Source of the DNA: Prevotellaceae bacterium UBA1746
GTDB taxonomy: Bacteria > Bacteroidota > Bacteroidia > Bacteroidales > Bacteroidaceae
Direction: 5' to 3'
DNA: 64,000 nt
NCBI GenBank assembly: GCA_905369775.1
Contig: CAJPJR010000006.1
Coordinates: 1-64,000 of the forward strand
Shown: piece by piece, positions 24,413 through 31,823 of the stretch
Layout of the letters: each line of letters begins with the position of its first letter
How positions within the stretch are numbered: the stretch's first letter is position 1
Translations under genes and position numbers: made by a program
Notes under the pieces: generated by a model
Database searches by the model: none
Seen by the model: the letters and a program-made list of their open reading frames with translations, nothing else
Told to the model about the DNA's origin: nothing

Positions 24413-25003
24413 ATGGCTTCTACATCTGATCCCGGCGACCTCATGCATGTTCGCATCAAACAAGTCATGGACCACTACGGTCTACAGCAACAAGCCTTTG
24501 CCATGAAGCTGGGTGTGTCGCCCGCTACGATCTCCAGTATATATAACGGGCGGACCAAACCGACCAATAACCACGTGCAGGCGATACACCGCGAGTTTCC
24601 GGAAATCAATACGAACTGGTTGCTCTTTGGCGAGGGCGACATGATTCTCCATTCCGTAGATCAACCGACGATGGAGAGCCCCGGTAGTATTGAGCAAAAT
24701 GTCGTTTCTGCGGACAAGGAAACTTCTTCCACCTTTCCCCCTTCGGGTTCGGAAATCCCGATGTTTTTCTCTGAAGACATGGTCCAGGCGGCCCCGCCGG
24801 TGCAGAACGCGCAACCTGTTCACGTGGCTCCCCAACGCCCTGCGCAAGCTCAGCCGACGCCTCAGCGCCAGGTCGCAGGGCGTACGCCCGTAGCTTATCC
24901 TATGAACGCGAATCATTTTGACAAAGAGCCCCGTCGAGTTAAGGAAATCCGCGTGTTTTACGACGACGGGACGTTTGAAGTTTTCGCACCGGCCGGTAAG
25001 TAA
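24413..25003 (+). CDS. XRE-type helix-turn-helix protein with Pro/Gln-rich linker
   Basis: The 196-residue protein starts with an XRE-like HTH (about residues 10-70): VRIKQVMDHYGLQQQAFAMKLGVSPATISSIYNGRTKPT, then the INTNWLLFGEGDM ending common in phage-repressor-like regulators of Bacteroidota. A long Pro/Gln/Ala-rich disordered middle follows, and a short conserved C-terminus KEIRVFYDDGTFEVFAP. It lacks a peptidase or ligand-binding domain. Targets are unknown. It may act on the A+T-rich palindrome-bearing region just upstream, but that is only suggested by position. Confidence 0.8.
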   Translation: MASTSDPGDLMHVRIKQVMDHYGLQQQAFAMKLGVSPATISSIYNGRTKPTNNHVQAIHREFPEINTNWLLFGEGDMILHSVDQPTMESPGSIEQNVVSADKETSSTFPPSGSEIPMFFSEDMVQAAPPVQNAQPVHVAPQRPAQAQPTPQRQVAGRTPVAYPMNANHFDKEPRRVKEIRVFYDDGTFEVFAPAGK

Positions 25004-25032
25004 TTGTCTGGCCGGAATGTTTTATACGGACT

Positions 25033-25497
25033 ATGGATTTTCCTAAGTTGAATTTGCCTCCGGTTGCCCTCCGCACGCGCACGGGCGATCGCGGTCGCAC
25101 AATGGTTTGGGACGTCCTTCGCGGGCGTTACGTCACGCTCACGGCCGAGGAGTGGGTGCGCCAGCATTTCGTACATTACTTATTAGAGACGTGCGGCTAC
25201 CCCGCCGGTTTATTGGCCAATGAGATGGCCGTGGAAGTGGGCGGGGTGCGCAGGCGGTGCGATACGGTGCTTTTTGCAAGAGAGGCGGCGCGTCCTCGCC
25301 TCATCGTGGAGTACAAGGCGCCGCAGGTGCCCATTACGCAGGAAGTGTTCAATCAGATACAGAGCTACAACAGCGTTTTGAAAGTGGACTATCTGATCGT
25401 GAGCAACGGTTTGCAGCATTATTGTTGTCGGATGGATTATGCTGCGCAGCAGGTTACCTTCTTACGCGGCATCCCCCGTTTTGAAGAACTGATGTAG
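25033..25497 (+). CDS. Orphan HsdR N-terminal-like PD-(D/E)XK nuclease domain protein
   Basis: The 154-residue protein is a stand-alone version of the type I restriction HsdR N-terminal domain (HSDR_N_2). The catalytic residues are visible: Asp in RRCDTVLFA, then Glu and Lys in LIVEYKAPQVPIT, followed by FNQIQSYNSVLKVDYLIVSNG. No helicase, HsdM or HsdS gene is nearby, so this is not a restriction system. Single-domain proteins of this type are common in Bacteroidota and often sit close to holA. The role, possibly in DNA repair, is not known to me. Confidence 0.85.
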   Translation: MDFPKLNLPPVALRTRTGDRGRTMVWDVLRGRYVTLTAEEWVRQHFVHYLLETCGYPAGLLANEMAVEVGGVRRRCDTVLFAREAARPRLIVEYKAPQVPITQEVFNQIQSYNSVLKVDYLIVSNGLQHYCCRMDYAAQQVTFLRGIPRFEELM

Positions 25498-25624
25498 GCG
25501 CTCGGCCGTGGGGCGGAAGGGCATTCCGGCGTAGGAAACGTGGGGAAAAGGGAGTTGATGTGCCGATGCACAGCAGACATAACGGGAGAATTTTGTGCTG
25601 ATTCTCGTTTTTTGGGGTGGTAGA

Positions 25625-25656
25625 TTTGATCTTCTCGCAAGTTTCTCCTAAATTCG
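25625..25656 (+). promoter_or_regulatory. Promoter: TTTG (25625-25628), 20-bp spacer, TAAATTCG (25649-25656)
   Basis: One mismatch in the -7 box, normal spacing, about 75 bases before the ATG of the SemiSWEET gene. Confidence 0.5.
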
Positions 25657-25731
25657 CAGCGATATTAACAAAGCAGGCGACGGCACCCGAGGTGGTGGCT
25701 GCGCAGAAACAGTCACTTAATTATATAAGAG

Positions 25732-26004
25732 ATGGACAAAGCAAAGTTCGAACGCGTGATGGGTGTCGTTGGCACCGTCACTGCAGTACTTATGTACGTG
25801 TTTTACATCAACACGATCCGTAATTATTTGAACGCCGCTCCCGGAACGGAGAAGGATTGGTTGCAACCGGCCATGGCTTGCGTCAACTGTTGTATCTGGG
25901 TCGCCTATGGATTGTTTAAGGAACGCCGTGATTGGCCCGTTGCAATTGCCAATGCACCCGGTATTATCTTTGGTGGTGTGACTGCGATTATCGCTTTGAT
26001 GTAA
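25732..26004 (+). CDS. SemiSWEET-type sugar transporter
   Basis: The 90-residue membrane protein has three transmembrane helices (VMGVVGTVTAVLMYVFYI, the MACVNCCIWVAYGLF region and VAIANAPGIIFGGVTAIIALM). This is the half-size arrangement of bacterial SemiSWEETs, which dimerise to form a sugar channel or uniporter. The conserved Asn of TM2 (ACVN) and the Asn-Ala-Pro region of TM3 fit the family. The typical PN pair in TM2 is replaced here by a VN sequence. The transported sugar cannot be read. Confidence 0.82.
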   Translation: MDKAKFERVMGVVGTVTAVLMYVFYINTIRNYLNAAPGTEKDWLQPAMACVNCCIWVAYGLFKERRDWPVAIANAPGIIFGGVTAIIALM

Positions 26005-26053
26005 TTTCGCTACGGCGCGCAATCTCTGTTCTACTTTATTCTCAAAAGTCTTT

Positions 26054-26614
26054 ATGTTGGACAATCAGAAAACGCCTTCAAAATCCGGCAAACATCCTGC
26101 TCGTCGCGGCTTGTTTCTGTTCTTCGTCATCGTCGCCGTGGCTGTTGTGGCCGGCGGCACCTATTGGCAGTATCGTCACGCGGAAGAGATTCCCGTTTCG
26201 ACGAGTGCCGAAGATTCTCTTGTGGTGAAAAACAGAGAGGCAGGCGAGGCTTTTTTGGCCAAAACCGCGAAAGAACCCGGGGTGAAAGCCCTGGGCGGAG
26301 GATTGCTCTACAAGGTGCTGAAGTCGGGTAGCGGATCGTCGCCCACCGCTTCGAGCACAGTGGTGGTGGACTACGAAGGACGGCTGATCGACGGCACGGT
26401 GTTCGACAGCAGTTATCGGCGCGGTGAACCTTCCGAATTTCCTGTCAACGGAGTTATTCAGGGCTGGCAAATCGCGCTCAAAGCCATGAAGCCCGGCGAT
26501 GAGTGGGAAGTGTATATTCCGGCTTACTTGGCTTATGGTGACAACGGTTCGGGCAACAACATTCCGCCCGCTTCGACTTTGATTTTCAAAGTGGCTTTGC
26601 GCAGCGTGAAGTAG
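26054..26614 (+). CDS. Membrane-anchored FKBP-type peptidyl-prolyl isomerase
   Basis: The 186-residue protein has an N-terminal anchor (GLFLFFVIVAVAVVAGG, about residues 19-36) and a C-terminal FKBP domain (about 90-185) with VVVDYEGRLIDGTVFDSSY, VIQGWQIALKAMKPGDEWEVYIPAYLAYGD and IPPASTLIFKVAL. Active-site aromatic and Asp residues (Y, F, D, W) are present. It should act in the periplasm on folding of exported proteins. It lies 49 bases after the SemiSWEET gene and is probably co-transcribed. Confidence 0.9.
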   Translation: MLDNQKTPSKSGKHPARRGLFLFFVIVAVAVVAGGTYWQYRHAEEIPVSTSAEDSLVVKNREAGEAFLAKTAKEPGVKALGGGLLYKVLKSGSGSSPTASSTVVVDYEGRLIDGTVFDSSYRRGEPSEFPVNGVIQGWQIALKAMKPGDEWEVYIPAYLAYGDNGSGNNIPPASTLIFKVALRSVK

Positions 26615-26710
26615 TCGCACAGAGAAAAATAGGAAACACAATTGTCTCGCATGGGAAGAACGTCGAAAAGGCGTGCTTCGTTTGCGAGACTTTTTCAACG
26701 CTTTATATCA

Positions 26711-27349
26711 ATGAATATAATGGGTTTTGCGGAGATCGCCATGAAGTTTTTATTGGGTCTCCTGGCAATGGTCACGATCATCAACATGACCGGTAAAGGC
26801 AACCTGGCCCCCACGAGTGCCATGGAGCAAATCATGAACTATGTGCTCGGTGGCATCATCGGCGGGGTTATTTACAGTCGCGATGTGCGCATTTGGCAGT
26901 TCGCGATCGTGCTGCTCATCTGGTTCGTGCTCGTTTACGGTATGCGTCGCCTCAAGTCGCGGAGTCATCTCCTGCAACGCTTGCTTGATGGAACCCCTAC
27001 CGTGGTGATCGTCAACGGGCAAGTGGATGTGGAGGCTTGTAAGCGCGCGAAAATCACGGCGCACGAATTGACTCTCAAGCTGCGGCTGCACAATGTGTTT
27101 AACATCCGCAAGATCAAGCGAGCTGTGGTAGAGCAGAACGGCCAGCTCTTGTTGGTCATGGCCGGGGAGGAAAACTTGAAATACCCCCTGCTCACCGACG
27201 GTGTGGCGCAGAGCAATGTGCTCGAAGCCATTGACAAAGACGTAAAATGGTTGCGTGAAGAACTGGCTAAGCAGGGTTACGACGATCTTTCCAAATTGTT
27301 CCTCGTCGATTACCTCGGAGGACAGTTGGTGGTCACGCCTTATACTTAA
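26711..27349 (+). CDS. YetF/DUF421-family membrane protein
   Basis: The 212-residue protein has three hydrophobic segments at the N-terminus (MKFLLGLLAMVTIINMTG, VLGGIIGGVIYS, IWQFAIVLLIWFVLVYGM). A cytoplasmic DUF421 domain follows with the usual RLLDGTPTVVIVNGQVDVEACKRAKIT and KIKRAVVEQNGQLLLV. YetF-like proteins are widespread and their function is unsettled. I chose ATG 26711 rather than the TTG at 26642, because residues before it are basic and not conserved-looking. Confidence 0.85.
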   Translation: MNIMGFAEIAMKFLLGLLAMVTIINMTGKGNLAPTSAMEQIMNYVLGGIIGGVIYSRDVRIWQFAIVLLIWFVLVYGMRRLKSRSHLLQRLLDGTPTVVIVNGQVDVEACKRAKITAHELTLKLRLHNVFNIRKIKRAVVEQNGQLLLVMAGEENLKYPLLTDGVAQSNVLEAIDKDVKWLREELAKQGYDDLSKLFLVDYLGGQLVVTPYT

Positions 27350-27425
27350 AAACGCGAAGTTTTCTCTACCAGGAAACTTAAAAAGCTTATTTCTTCGGTT
27401 GTATCTGAGAAAAAAGCATTCGGAT

Positions 27426-27457
27426 TTTGGTGGAAAGAGTGGAATAGACTATATTTG
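27426..27457 (+). promoter_or_regulatory. trp promoter: TTTG (27426-27429), 20-bp spacer, TATATTTG (27450-27457)
   Basis: Both boxes match the consensus at ideal spacing. Transcription would begin near 27463, about 23 bases before the leader peptide start. Confidence 0.75.
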
Positions 27458-27485
27458 CAGCAACCAATTTCAAATTCAGATTTCA

Positions 27486-27548
27486 ATGGCTCATTTGGTA
27501 AACGCAAATCGTTGGTGGCACAACTCCGGATTTTCATTCGTGAGTTGA
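27486..27548 (+). CDS. trpL: trp leader peptide with tandem Trp codons
   Basis: A 20-codon frame starts at ATG 27486 and ends with TGA at 27546-27548. Codons 10 and 11 (27513-27518) are TGG TGG, within the peptide context NRWWHN. Trp is rare, so two adjacent Trp codons in a short frame between a strong promoter and a strong terminator, upstream of trpB, are the hallmark of ribosome-mediated attenuation. The position of the stop relative to the pairing segments also fits. No Shine-Dalgarno site is seen, as usual here. Confidence 0.8.
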   Translation: MAHLVNANRWWHNSGFSFVS

Positions 27549-27621
27549 CATCTCGTGTACGTTTATCGGATACCATAAGGAGTATAAGAGACCTGTCGTG
27601 ACTCACGGCAGGTCTCTTTTT
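27521..27621 (+). promoter_or_regulatory. trp transcription attenuator
   Basis: Four pairing segments can be placed. Segment 1 CAACTC (27521-27526) pairs with GAGTTG (27542-27547) in segment 2. Segment 2 CGTGAGTTGACA (27539-27550) can instead pair with TGTC and GACTCACG in segment 3 (27594-27607, two bulged bases). Segments 3 and 4 form the terminator: AGAGACCTGTCGTG (27587-27600), loop ACT, CACGGCAGGTCTCT (27604-27617), then TTTT. A ribosome stalled on TGG TGG would cover segment 1, free segment 2 and block the terminator. A ribosome reaching the stop codon would mask segment 2 and let the terminator form. Confidence 0.8.
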
Positions 27622-27763
27622 GTATCCTCGTCTCAAGGGGAGTGGAGAAGTCGCGGTAGGTACCGCCGCGTGTGTCCCTCTCGCTGAGCATTGTCGGAGA
27701 CTGTTTCTCGCCGGCGGCCGTGAAGGAGATGATTCTTCAAAGCAAGTCTGTGCAGGCCATTCG

Positions 27764-27925
27764 GCATAAAGAGCGTGCCACCCCAAATAAAAGGTGTATC
27801 ACTCCCATATAAAAGGTGCGCCCCCGTTGTACAATATGTGCTGCCTCATATAAAAGATGGGCTGCCCAAAGTAAATGGGAGGCCGCCCTACGCAAAGGAG
27901 CCGTCTGCTCGACAAAAAGGAGATT
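27764..27925. repeat. Degenerate ~21-bp tandem array between the trp attenuator and trpB
   Basis: About seven or eight imperfect units, each starting near ATAAAAGGTG or a variant (ATAAAGAGCGTG, AATAAAAGGTGT, ATAAAAGGTGCG, AATATGTGCTG, ATAAAAGATGGG, TAAATGGGAGG, AAAGGAGCC) and ending in a C-rich run. Periods vary between about 17 and 24 bases. Translated frames on either strand show a 7-residue rhythm, as expected from a 21-base period. It lies in the long untranslated leader of trpB, ending about 40 bases before the ATG. Confidence 0.6.
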
Positions 27926-27965
27926 TTCCTCCACCCATCACATTCATCTCAAAACGTAAAGACGC

Positions 27966-29162
27966 ATGAACCCCTATCAGATAGATCAAAATGGCTTCTA
28001 CGGCAATTTCGGCGGAGCCTATGTACCCGAATCACTGCAAGACGTATTGAAGGAATTGCAGTCGCAATATCTCACCATCATCGAGAGCGCAGCGTTCCAG
28101 CAGGAGTTCCACACCTTGTTGCGCGATTACGTCGGTCGGCCGAGTCCACTCTATTACGCTCGCAGGCTGAGTGAGCGCTACGGCTGCCGGCTGTATCTGA
28201 AACGCGAAGATCTCAACCACACCGGCGCGCACAAGATCAACAATGCCATCGGGCAGATTCTCATTGCACGCCACATGGGCAAGCGCCGCATCGTGGCTGA
28301 GACCGGTGCCGGCCAGCACGGAGTGGCCACCGCCACTGCGTGTGCGCTCATGGGCATGGAGTGCATCGTCTTCATGGGAGCCGTCGACATCGAGCGCCAG
28401 CATGTCAATGTCGAACGCATGCGCATGCTCGGTGCCGAAGTGCGCGCCGCAGTATCCGGCAGCCGCACGCTCACCGACGCCGTGAACGAAGCGCTGGCTT
28501 ATTGGAGTGCCTGCGCCGACGACACGTTCTATCTCATCGGTTCGGCCGTTGGGCCTCATCCCTATCCCGACATGGTGGCACGTTTGCAGAGCGTGATCAG
28601 TGCGGAGATCAAAGCGCAGTTGCTCGAAAAGGAAGGTCGTGACTACCCCGATCGGCTCATTGCTTGCATCGGCGGAGGATCGAACGCCGCTGGCACCATC
28701 TATCACTATTTGGACGATGAGCGCGTGGGCATTGTGCTCGGCGAAGGCGGTGGTTGCGGCGTGCAGACCGGCAAAACGGCCGCAACGCTCAGCATCGGCA
28801 CCCCCGATGTGCTGCACGGCAGTCGCACACTCGTCATCAAAGATGCGCAGGGCGAGGTGGCAGAACCCTATTCCATTTCGGCCGGCTTGGACTATCCCGG
28901 CATCGGTCCGCTTTTTGCGCAACTCATCACGGCGGGGCGCATACGTGTCGAAGCCATCACCGATCGCGAAGCGCTGGCGGCGGCTTTCGAACTCTCGCGA
29001 ACCGAAGGCATCATTTCCGCGCTCGAGAGCAGCCATGCCTTGGCCGTGCTCCCCAAATTGACTTTCCGGCGCGATGAAGTCGTGGTGCTCACCGTGAGCG
29101 GCCGCGGCGACAAAGACATCGAAACCTATCTGGCACACAAAAAGGAGATCTTGGGCGAATGA
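27966..29162 (+). CDS. trpB: Tryptophan synthase beta subunit
   Basis: The 398-residue enzyme has the PLP lysine in HTGAHKINNA (about Lys90), the GAGQHGVATATA loop, CIGGGSNAAGTI for the cofactor phosphate, the GEGGG region and the C-terminal HALAVLPKL and VVLTVSGRGDKD. It condenses indole or TrpA-derived indole with serine to Trp. In Bacteroides-type operons trpB comes first, followed by trpE, G, D, C, F and A. Here only a trpG-like gene follows, overlapping by ATGA. The upstream attenuator supports a role in Trp supply. Confidence 0.96.
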   Translation: MNPYQIDQNGFYGNFGGAYVPESLQDVLKELQSQYLTIIESAAFQQEFHTLLRDYVGRPSPLYYARRLSERYGCRLYLKREDLNHTGAHKINNAIGQILIARHMGKRRIVAETGAGQHGVATATACALMGMECIVFMGAVDIERQHVNVERMRMLGAEVRAAVSGSRTLTDAVNEALAYWSACADDTFYLIGSAVGPHPYPDMVARLQSVISAEIKAQLLEKEGRDYPDRLIACIGGGSNAAGTIYHYLDDERVGIVLGEGGGCGVQTGKTAATLSIGTPDVLHGSRTLVIKDAQGEVAEPYSISAGLDYPGIGPLFAQLITAGRIRVEAITDREALAAAFELSRTEGIISALESSHALAVLPKLTFRRDEVVVLTVSGRGDKDIETYLAHKKEILGE

Positions 29163-29836
29163 GCGAAGCTGCATTCACACCACTCGAAGCGGGGCGCGTG
29201 TCGTCCGAAGCGGGCGGGGCGAAACACCCACGTCGGGCGGCACGCAATGTGTTGGTCGTGGATTGTCACGATTCCTTTGTGTACAATCTCGTACAATTGG
29301 TGCGCGAAGGCGGGGCCGTGCCCCATCTTGTTTCGTGCGATGAGGTACCACTCGACACGATCGATCACTACGACCGCGTGCTCCTCTCCCCCGGACCGGG
29401 ACTTCCGGGCGAATCCGGCCGCTTGTTCGACGTGGTGCGTCGGGCCGCCGGGCGCGTCCCGTTGCTCGGCGTGTGTCTCGGCCACCAAGCCATCGCCGAA
29501 GTCTTCGGCGGGCAGTTGCGACAGTTGGCGGAGGTGCATCACGGTGTTGCCTCCGAATGCCGAGTCGTGGCCGACGACGGTTTGTTTGCCGGCCTCCCCC
29601 GGCCGTTTGTTGTGGGGCGTTACCATTCGTGGGTGGTCGATCGCGACACGCTGCCCGCGTGTTTGGAAATCACAGCGTTGTCTGCCGACGGTGCGATCAT
29701 GGCTTTGCGCCATCGCACCCTTGATGTGTGTGGCGTGCAGTTCCATCCCGAGAGCATTCTGACCCCGGGGGGCAGCACCATCATGAGCCATTGGCTGCGC
29801 GCCGAGGGGGAAGCCGAGGGCGGATGCGGCGACTGA
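29159..29836 (+). CDS. trpG: Glutamine amidotransferase of anthranilate/aminodeoxychorismate synthase
   Basis: The 225-residue protein is a class I amidotransferase: VVDCHDSFVYNLVQL, LLSPGPGLPGESG, the nucleophile Cys in LLGVCLGHQAI and the His-Glu pair in GVQFHPESILTPGG. An N-terminal extension of about 28 residues precedes the normal start, but the ATG overlapping the trpB stop supports it. It supplies ammonia to TrpE or PabB. No trpE or pabB is adjacent, so it may serve either or both. The attenuator-controlled trpB upstream favours the tryptophan role; PabA is the alternative. Confidence 0.88.
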   Translation: MSEAAFTPLEAGRVSSEAGGAKHPRRAARNVLVVDCHDSFVYNLVQLVREGGAVPHLVSCDEVPLDTIDHYDRVLLSPGPGLPGESGRLFDVVRRAAGRVPLLGVCLGHQAIAEVFGGQLRQLAEVHHGVASECRVVADDGLFAGLPRPFVVGRYHSWVVDRDTLPACLEITALSADGAIMALRHRTLDVCGVQFHPESILTPGGSTIMSHWLRAEGEAEGGCGD

Positions 29837-29883
29837 CGCTCAAAGGGGCTGGAGAGTCCGGCGGGGCACTCCATTTCTACTCA

Positions 29884-29921
29884 AAAAAGCACCGGGTGTA
29901 AACAAACGCCCGGTGCTTTTT
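29884..29921 (+). terminator. Terminator of trpB-trpG
   Basis: Arms AAAAAGCACCGGG and CCCGGTGCTTTTT are perfect complements around a short loop, ending in a T-run about 50 bases after the stop. It closes the operon after only two genes. Confidence 0.85.
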
Positions 29922-30031
29922 GTGTTCCACACGGCTATGTTGTGCGGCAGCAAGTTGCGACTCGCTTTTTTTTCGTACTTTCGTGGTTCCAATCACGGGA
30001 TGTTTTCATCCCCCTACTCCAATTCTTGTTT

Positions 30032-30580
30032 ATGAAGTACCTCATCGTCTCCGACATACACGGATCTGTCACAGCACTCGACGCTGTGTTGGCCCATTAT
30101 GAGCAGATGGGTTGCGATCTGCTCCTGCTGCTCGGCGATTTGCTCAACTACGGTCCGCGCAACGGGCTTCCCGCCGGGCTCGATGCCCAGGGAGTGGCAG
30201 CGCGACTCAATGCCCTGGCCGACCGCATCGTGTGTGTGCGCGGCAATTGCGACAGCGAAGTCGATCAAATGCTACTCGATTTCTCGGTCACCGAAACCTG
30301 CGCCCACCTCATCGACGGCAAGCGCCACATTGTGCTCACACACGGCCACGTTTTCGGTGAGAATTGTCCGCCGCGCGGGCACATCGATCTGCTGTGTCAG
30401 GGGCACACCCACCTGCCCCACATCACCCGTCGTCCCGACGGGACGGCCGTGCTCAACACCGGCAGTCCCACTTTCCCCAAGGGCGGGAATCCTCCCACGT
30501 TTGCCACCTACGAAGAGGGGCTTGTGAGCCTTTGGCAGCTCGACGGCACCCTTATCGACAGTTATCAACTCCCCGGTTAG
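30032..30580 (+). CDS. YfcE-type metallophosphoesterase
   Basis: The 182-residue protein has calcineurin-fold metal motifs in order: LIVSDIHGS (Asp, His), LLGDLLNYGP (Asp), VRGNCDSEVD (Asn), LTHGHVFG and QGHTHLPH (His). This is the compact YfcE/MJ0936 phosphodiesterase type. The biological substrate is unknown. I chose ATG 30032 over 29942, since the longer version only adds Phe-rich leader sequence. A TACTTTCG box near 29977 may be its promoter. It forms an operon with the HAD gene four bases downstream. Confidence 0.88.
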   Translation: MKYLIVSDIHGSVTALDAVLAHYEQMGCDLLLLLGDLLNYGPRNGLPAGLDAQGVAARLNALADRIVCVRGNCDSEVDQMLLDFSVTETCAHLIDGKRHIVLTHGHVFGENCPPRGHIDLLCQGHTHLPHITRRPDGTAVLNTGSPTFPKGGNPPTFATYEEGLVSLWQLDGTLIDSYQLPG

Positions 30581-30583
30581 TCT

Positions 30584-31420
30584 ATGTCCCAACCTCTCAC
30601 TTCCCCCTTCCGTCTCATCGCATTGGATCTCGACGGCACGCTCACCAATTCCGATAAGATCATCACGCCGCGCACCTTCGAAACGTTGATGCGGGCGCAG
30701 TCTCTCGGCGTGCGTCTGGTGCTTTGTTCCGGGCGCCCCACCCACGGCATCGCCGCGCTGGCCGAACAATTGCAACTCCGAGACAACGGCGGTTTTGTGC
30801 TCTCGTGCAACGGCGCCAACATCATCGATTGGGCCGCGGGCCGCTTGATTTTCGATCAAGCCCTCGATGCAGCTTGTCTTCCGCGCCTTTTGGACTTTGC
30901 CGAATCGCGCGGGTTGCCGATTGTCACCTATCCCGCCGATCATCTCTTGGCCACTCGCAACGATTCGCCCTATCTTGCCGAGGAATCGCGCATCAACCAA
31001 ATGCCCGTTGAGCTCACGAACGATTTTGTCACAGAAGCTTCGCGCATCGACGGCGGCGCTCCCAAATGTTTGATCCCCGGCGAGCCCGCCGTGTTGGTGG
31101 AGCTGGAGCAAGAAATGAAGGAAGCTTTCGGCGAGGCGCTTTCCATTTCGCGTTCGGCGCCGTTTTTTCTCGAGATCATGGCACCCGGTGTGGGCAAGGA
31201 CCATTCGTTGGCGCGATTGTTGGCTCATCTCGGTTTGTCGCGCGAACAACTCATCGCGTTCGGCGATGGTTTCAACGATCTCGCCATGTTGCGCTTTGCC
31301 GGCATGGGCGTGGCGATGGCCAATGCGGCCGACGAGGTGAAGGCCGTGGCCGATCGGGTCACGCTTTCCAACGACGAAGACGGCGTGGCGCACGCAGTTG
31401 CGCAGTGGGTGCTCGGTTGA
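30584..31420 (+). CDS. Cof-type HAD hydrolase (sugar or nucleotide phosphatase)
   Basis: The 278-residue protein has HAD motif I in ALDLDGTLTNSD, motif II near LVLCSGRPTHG, a C2 cap domain, and motifs III and IV in a Lys-containing GKDHSL segment and IAFGDGFNDLAML. This is the Cof/YkrA subfamily, which dephosphorylates sugar phosphates, FMN or PLP. The exact substrate cannot be read. It starts four bases after the metallophosphoesterase stop, so the two are surely co-transcribed. Confidence 0.9.
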   Translation: MSQPLTSPFRLIALDLDGTLTNSDKIITPRTFETLMRAQSLGVRLVLCSGRPTHGIAALAEQLQLRDNGGFVLSCNGANIIDWAAGRLIFDQALDAACLPRLLDFAESRGLPIVTYPADHLLATRNDSPYLAEESRINQMPVELTNDFVTEASRIDGGAPKCLIPGEPAVLVELEQEMKEAFGEALSISRSAPFFLEIMAPGVGKDHSLARLLAHLGLSREQLIAFGDGFNDLAMLRFAGMGVAMANAADEVKAVADRVTLSNDEDGVAHAVAQWVLG

Positions 31421-31486
31421 ACTGCCCGCCGGTTGGAGGGCTGCGCGAAGCCCCCGCAAGCCAAATTCCTTAGACAGCGCATAAAG

Positions 31487-31528
31487 AAAAGCGTTTCACC
31501 GCTCATTGGAGCACGGTGAAACGCTTTT
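31487..31528 (+). terminator. Intrinsic terminator after the HAD gene
   Basis: Arms AAAAGCGTTTCACCG and CGGTGAAACGCTTTT form a perfect 15-bp stem followed by more Ts. The ~295 bases from here to the minus-strand gene at 31824 show no gene or motif. Confidence 0.85.
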
Positions 31529-31823
31529 TTTTGTCAGTTGTTCGGCGGGGCGGCGAAAAAGTCTCCCGATCTTTGGAGAAAACGGGGAAGATCGTTCGAA
31601 AACACGGAGTGTTTTCCTTCCTTGGCACCCGTTTTCGTGGTCATGTTGCGGGAGGAGAGAACCGGAGCGGGGCGTTGGTCGCATCCAAGCGGCAGGGCAC
31701 GAAGGCCACCCCGGGAGAATTTGCCTTCGAAGTGTGGGGCCGTCGGCCATAGGCGGAACTTACGGTCGATTGTGCCGCGAGTGTGCGGCTGCCCAAGCGA
31801 CCTGTGCCGTAGCGATCTCCGGA

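Noticed and set aside
25033..25497. Type I restriction-modification system
   Set aside because: Only the HsdR N-terminal-like domain is present; no helicase, methylase or specificity gene is nearby.
27764..27925. CRISPR array or coding repeats
   Set aside because: Units are degenerate and contiguous; the frames on both strands are low-complexity without start context.
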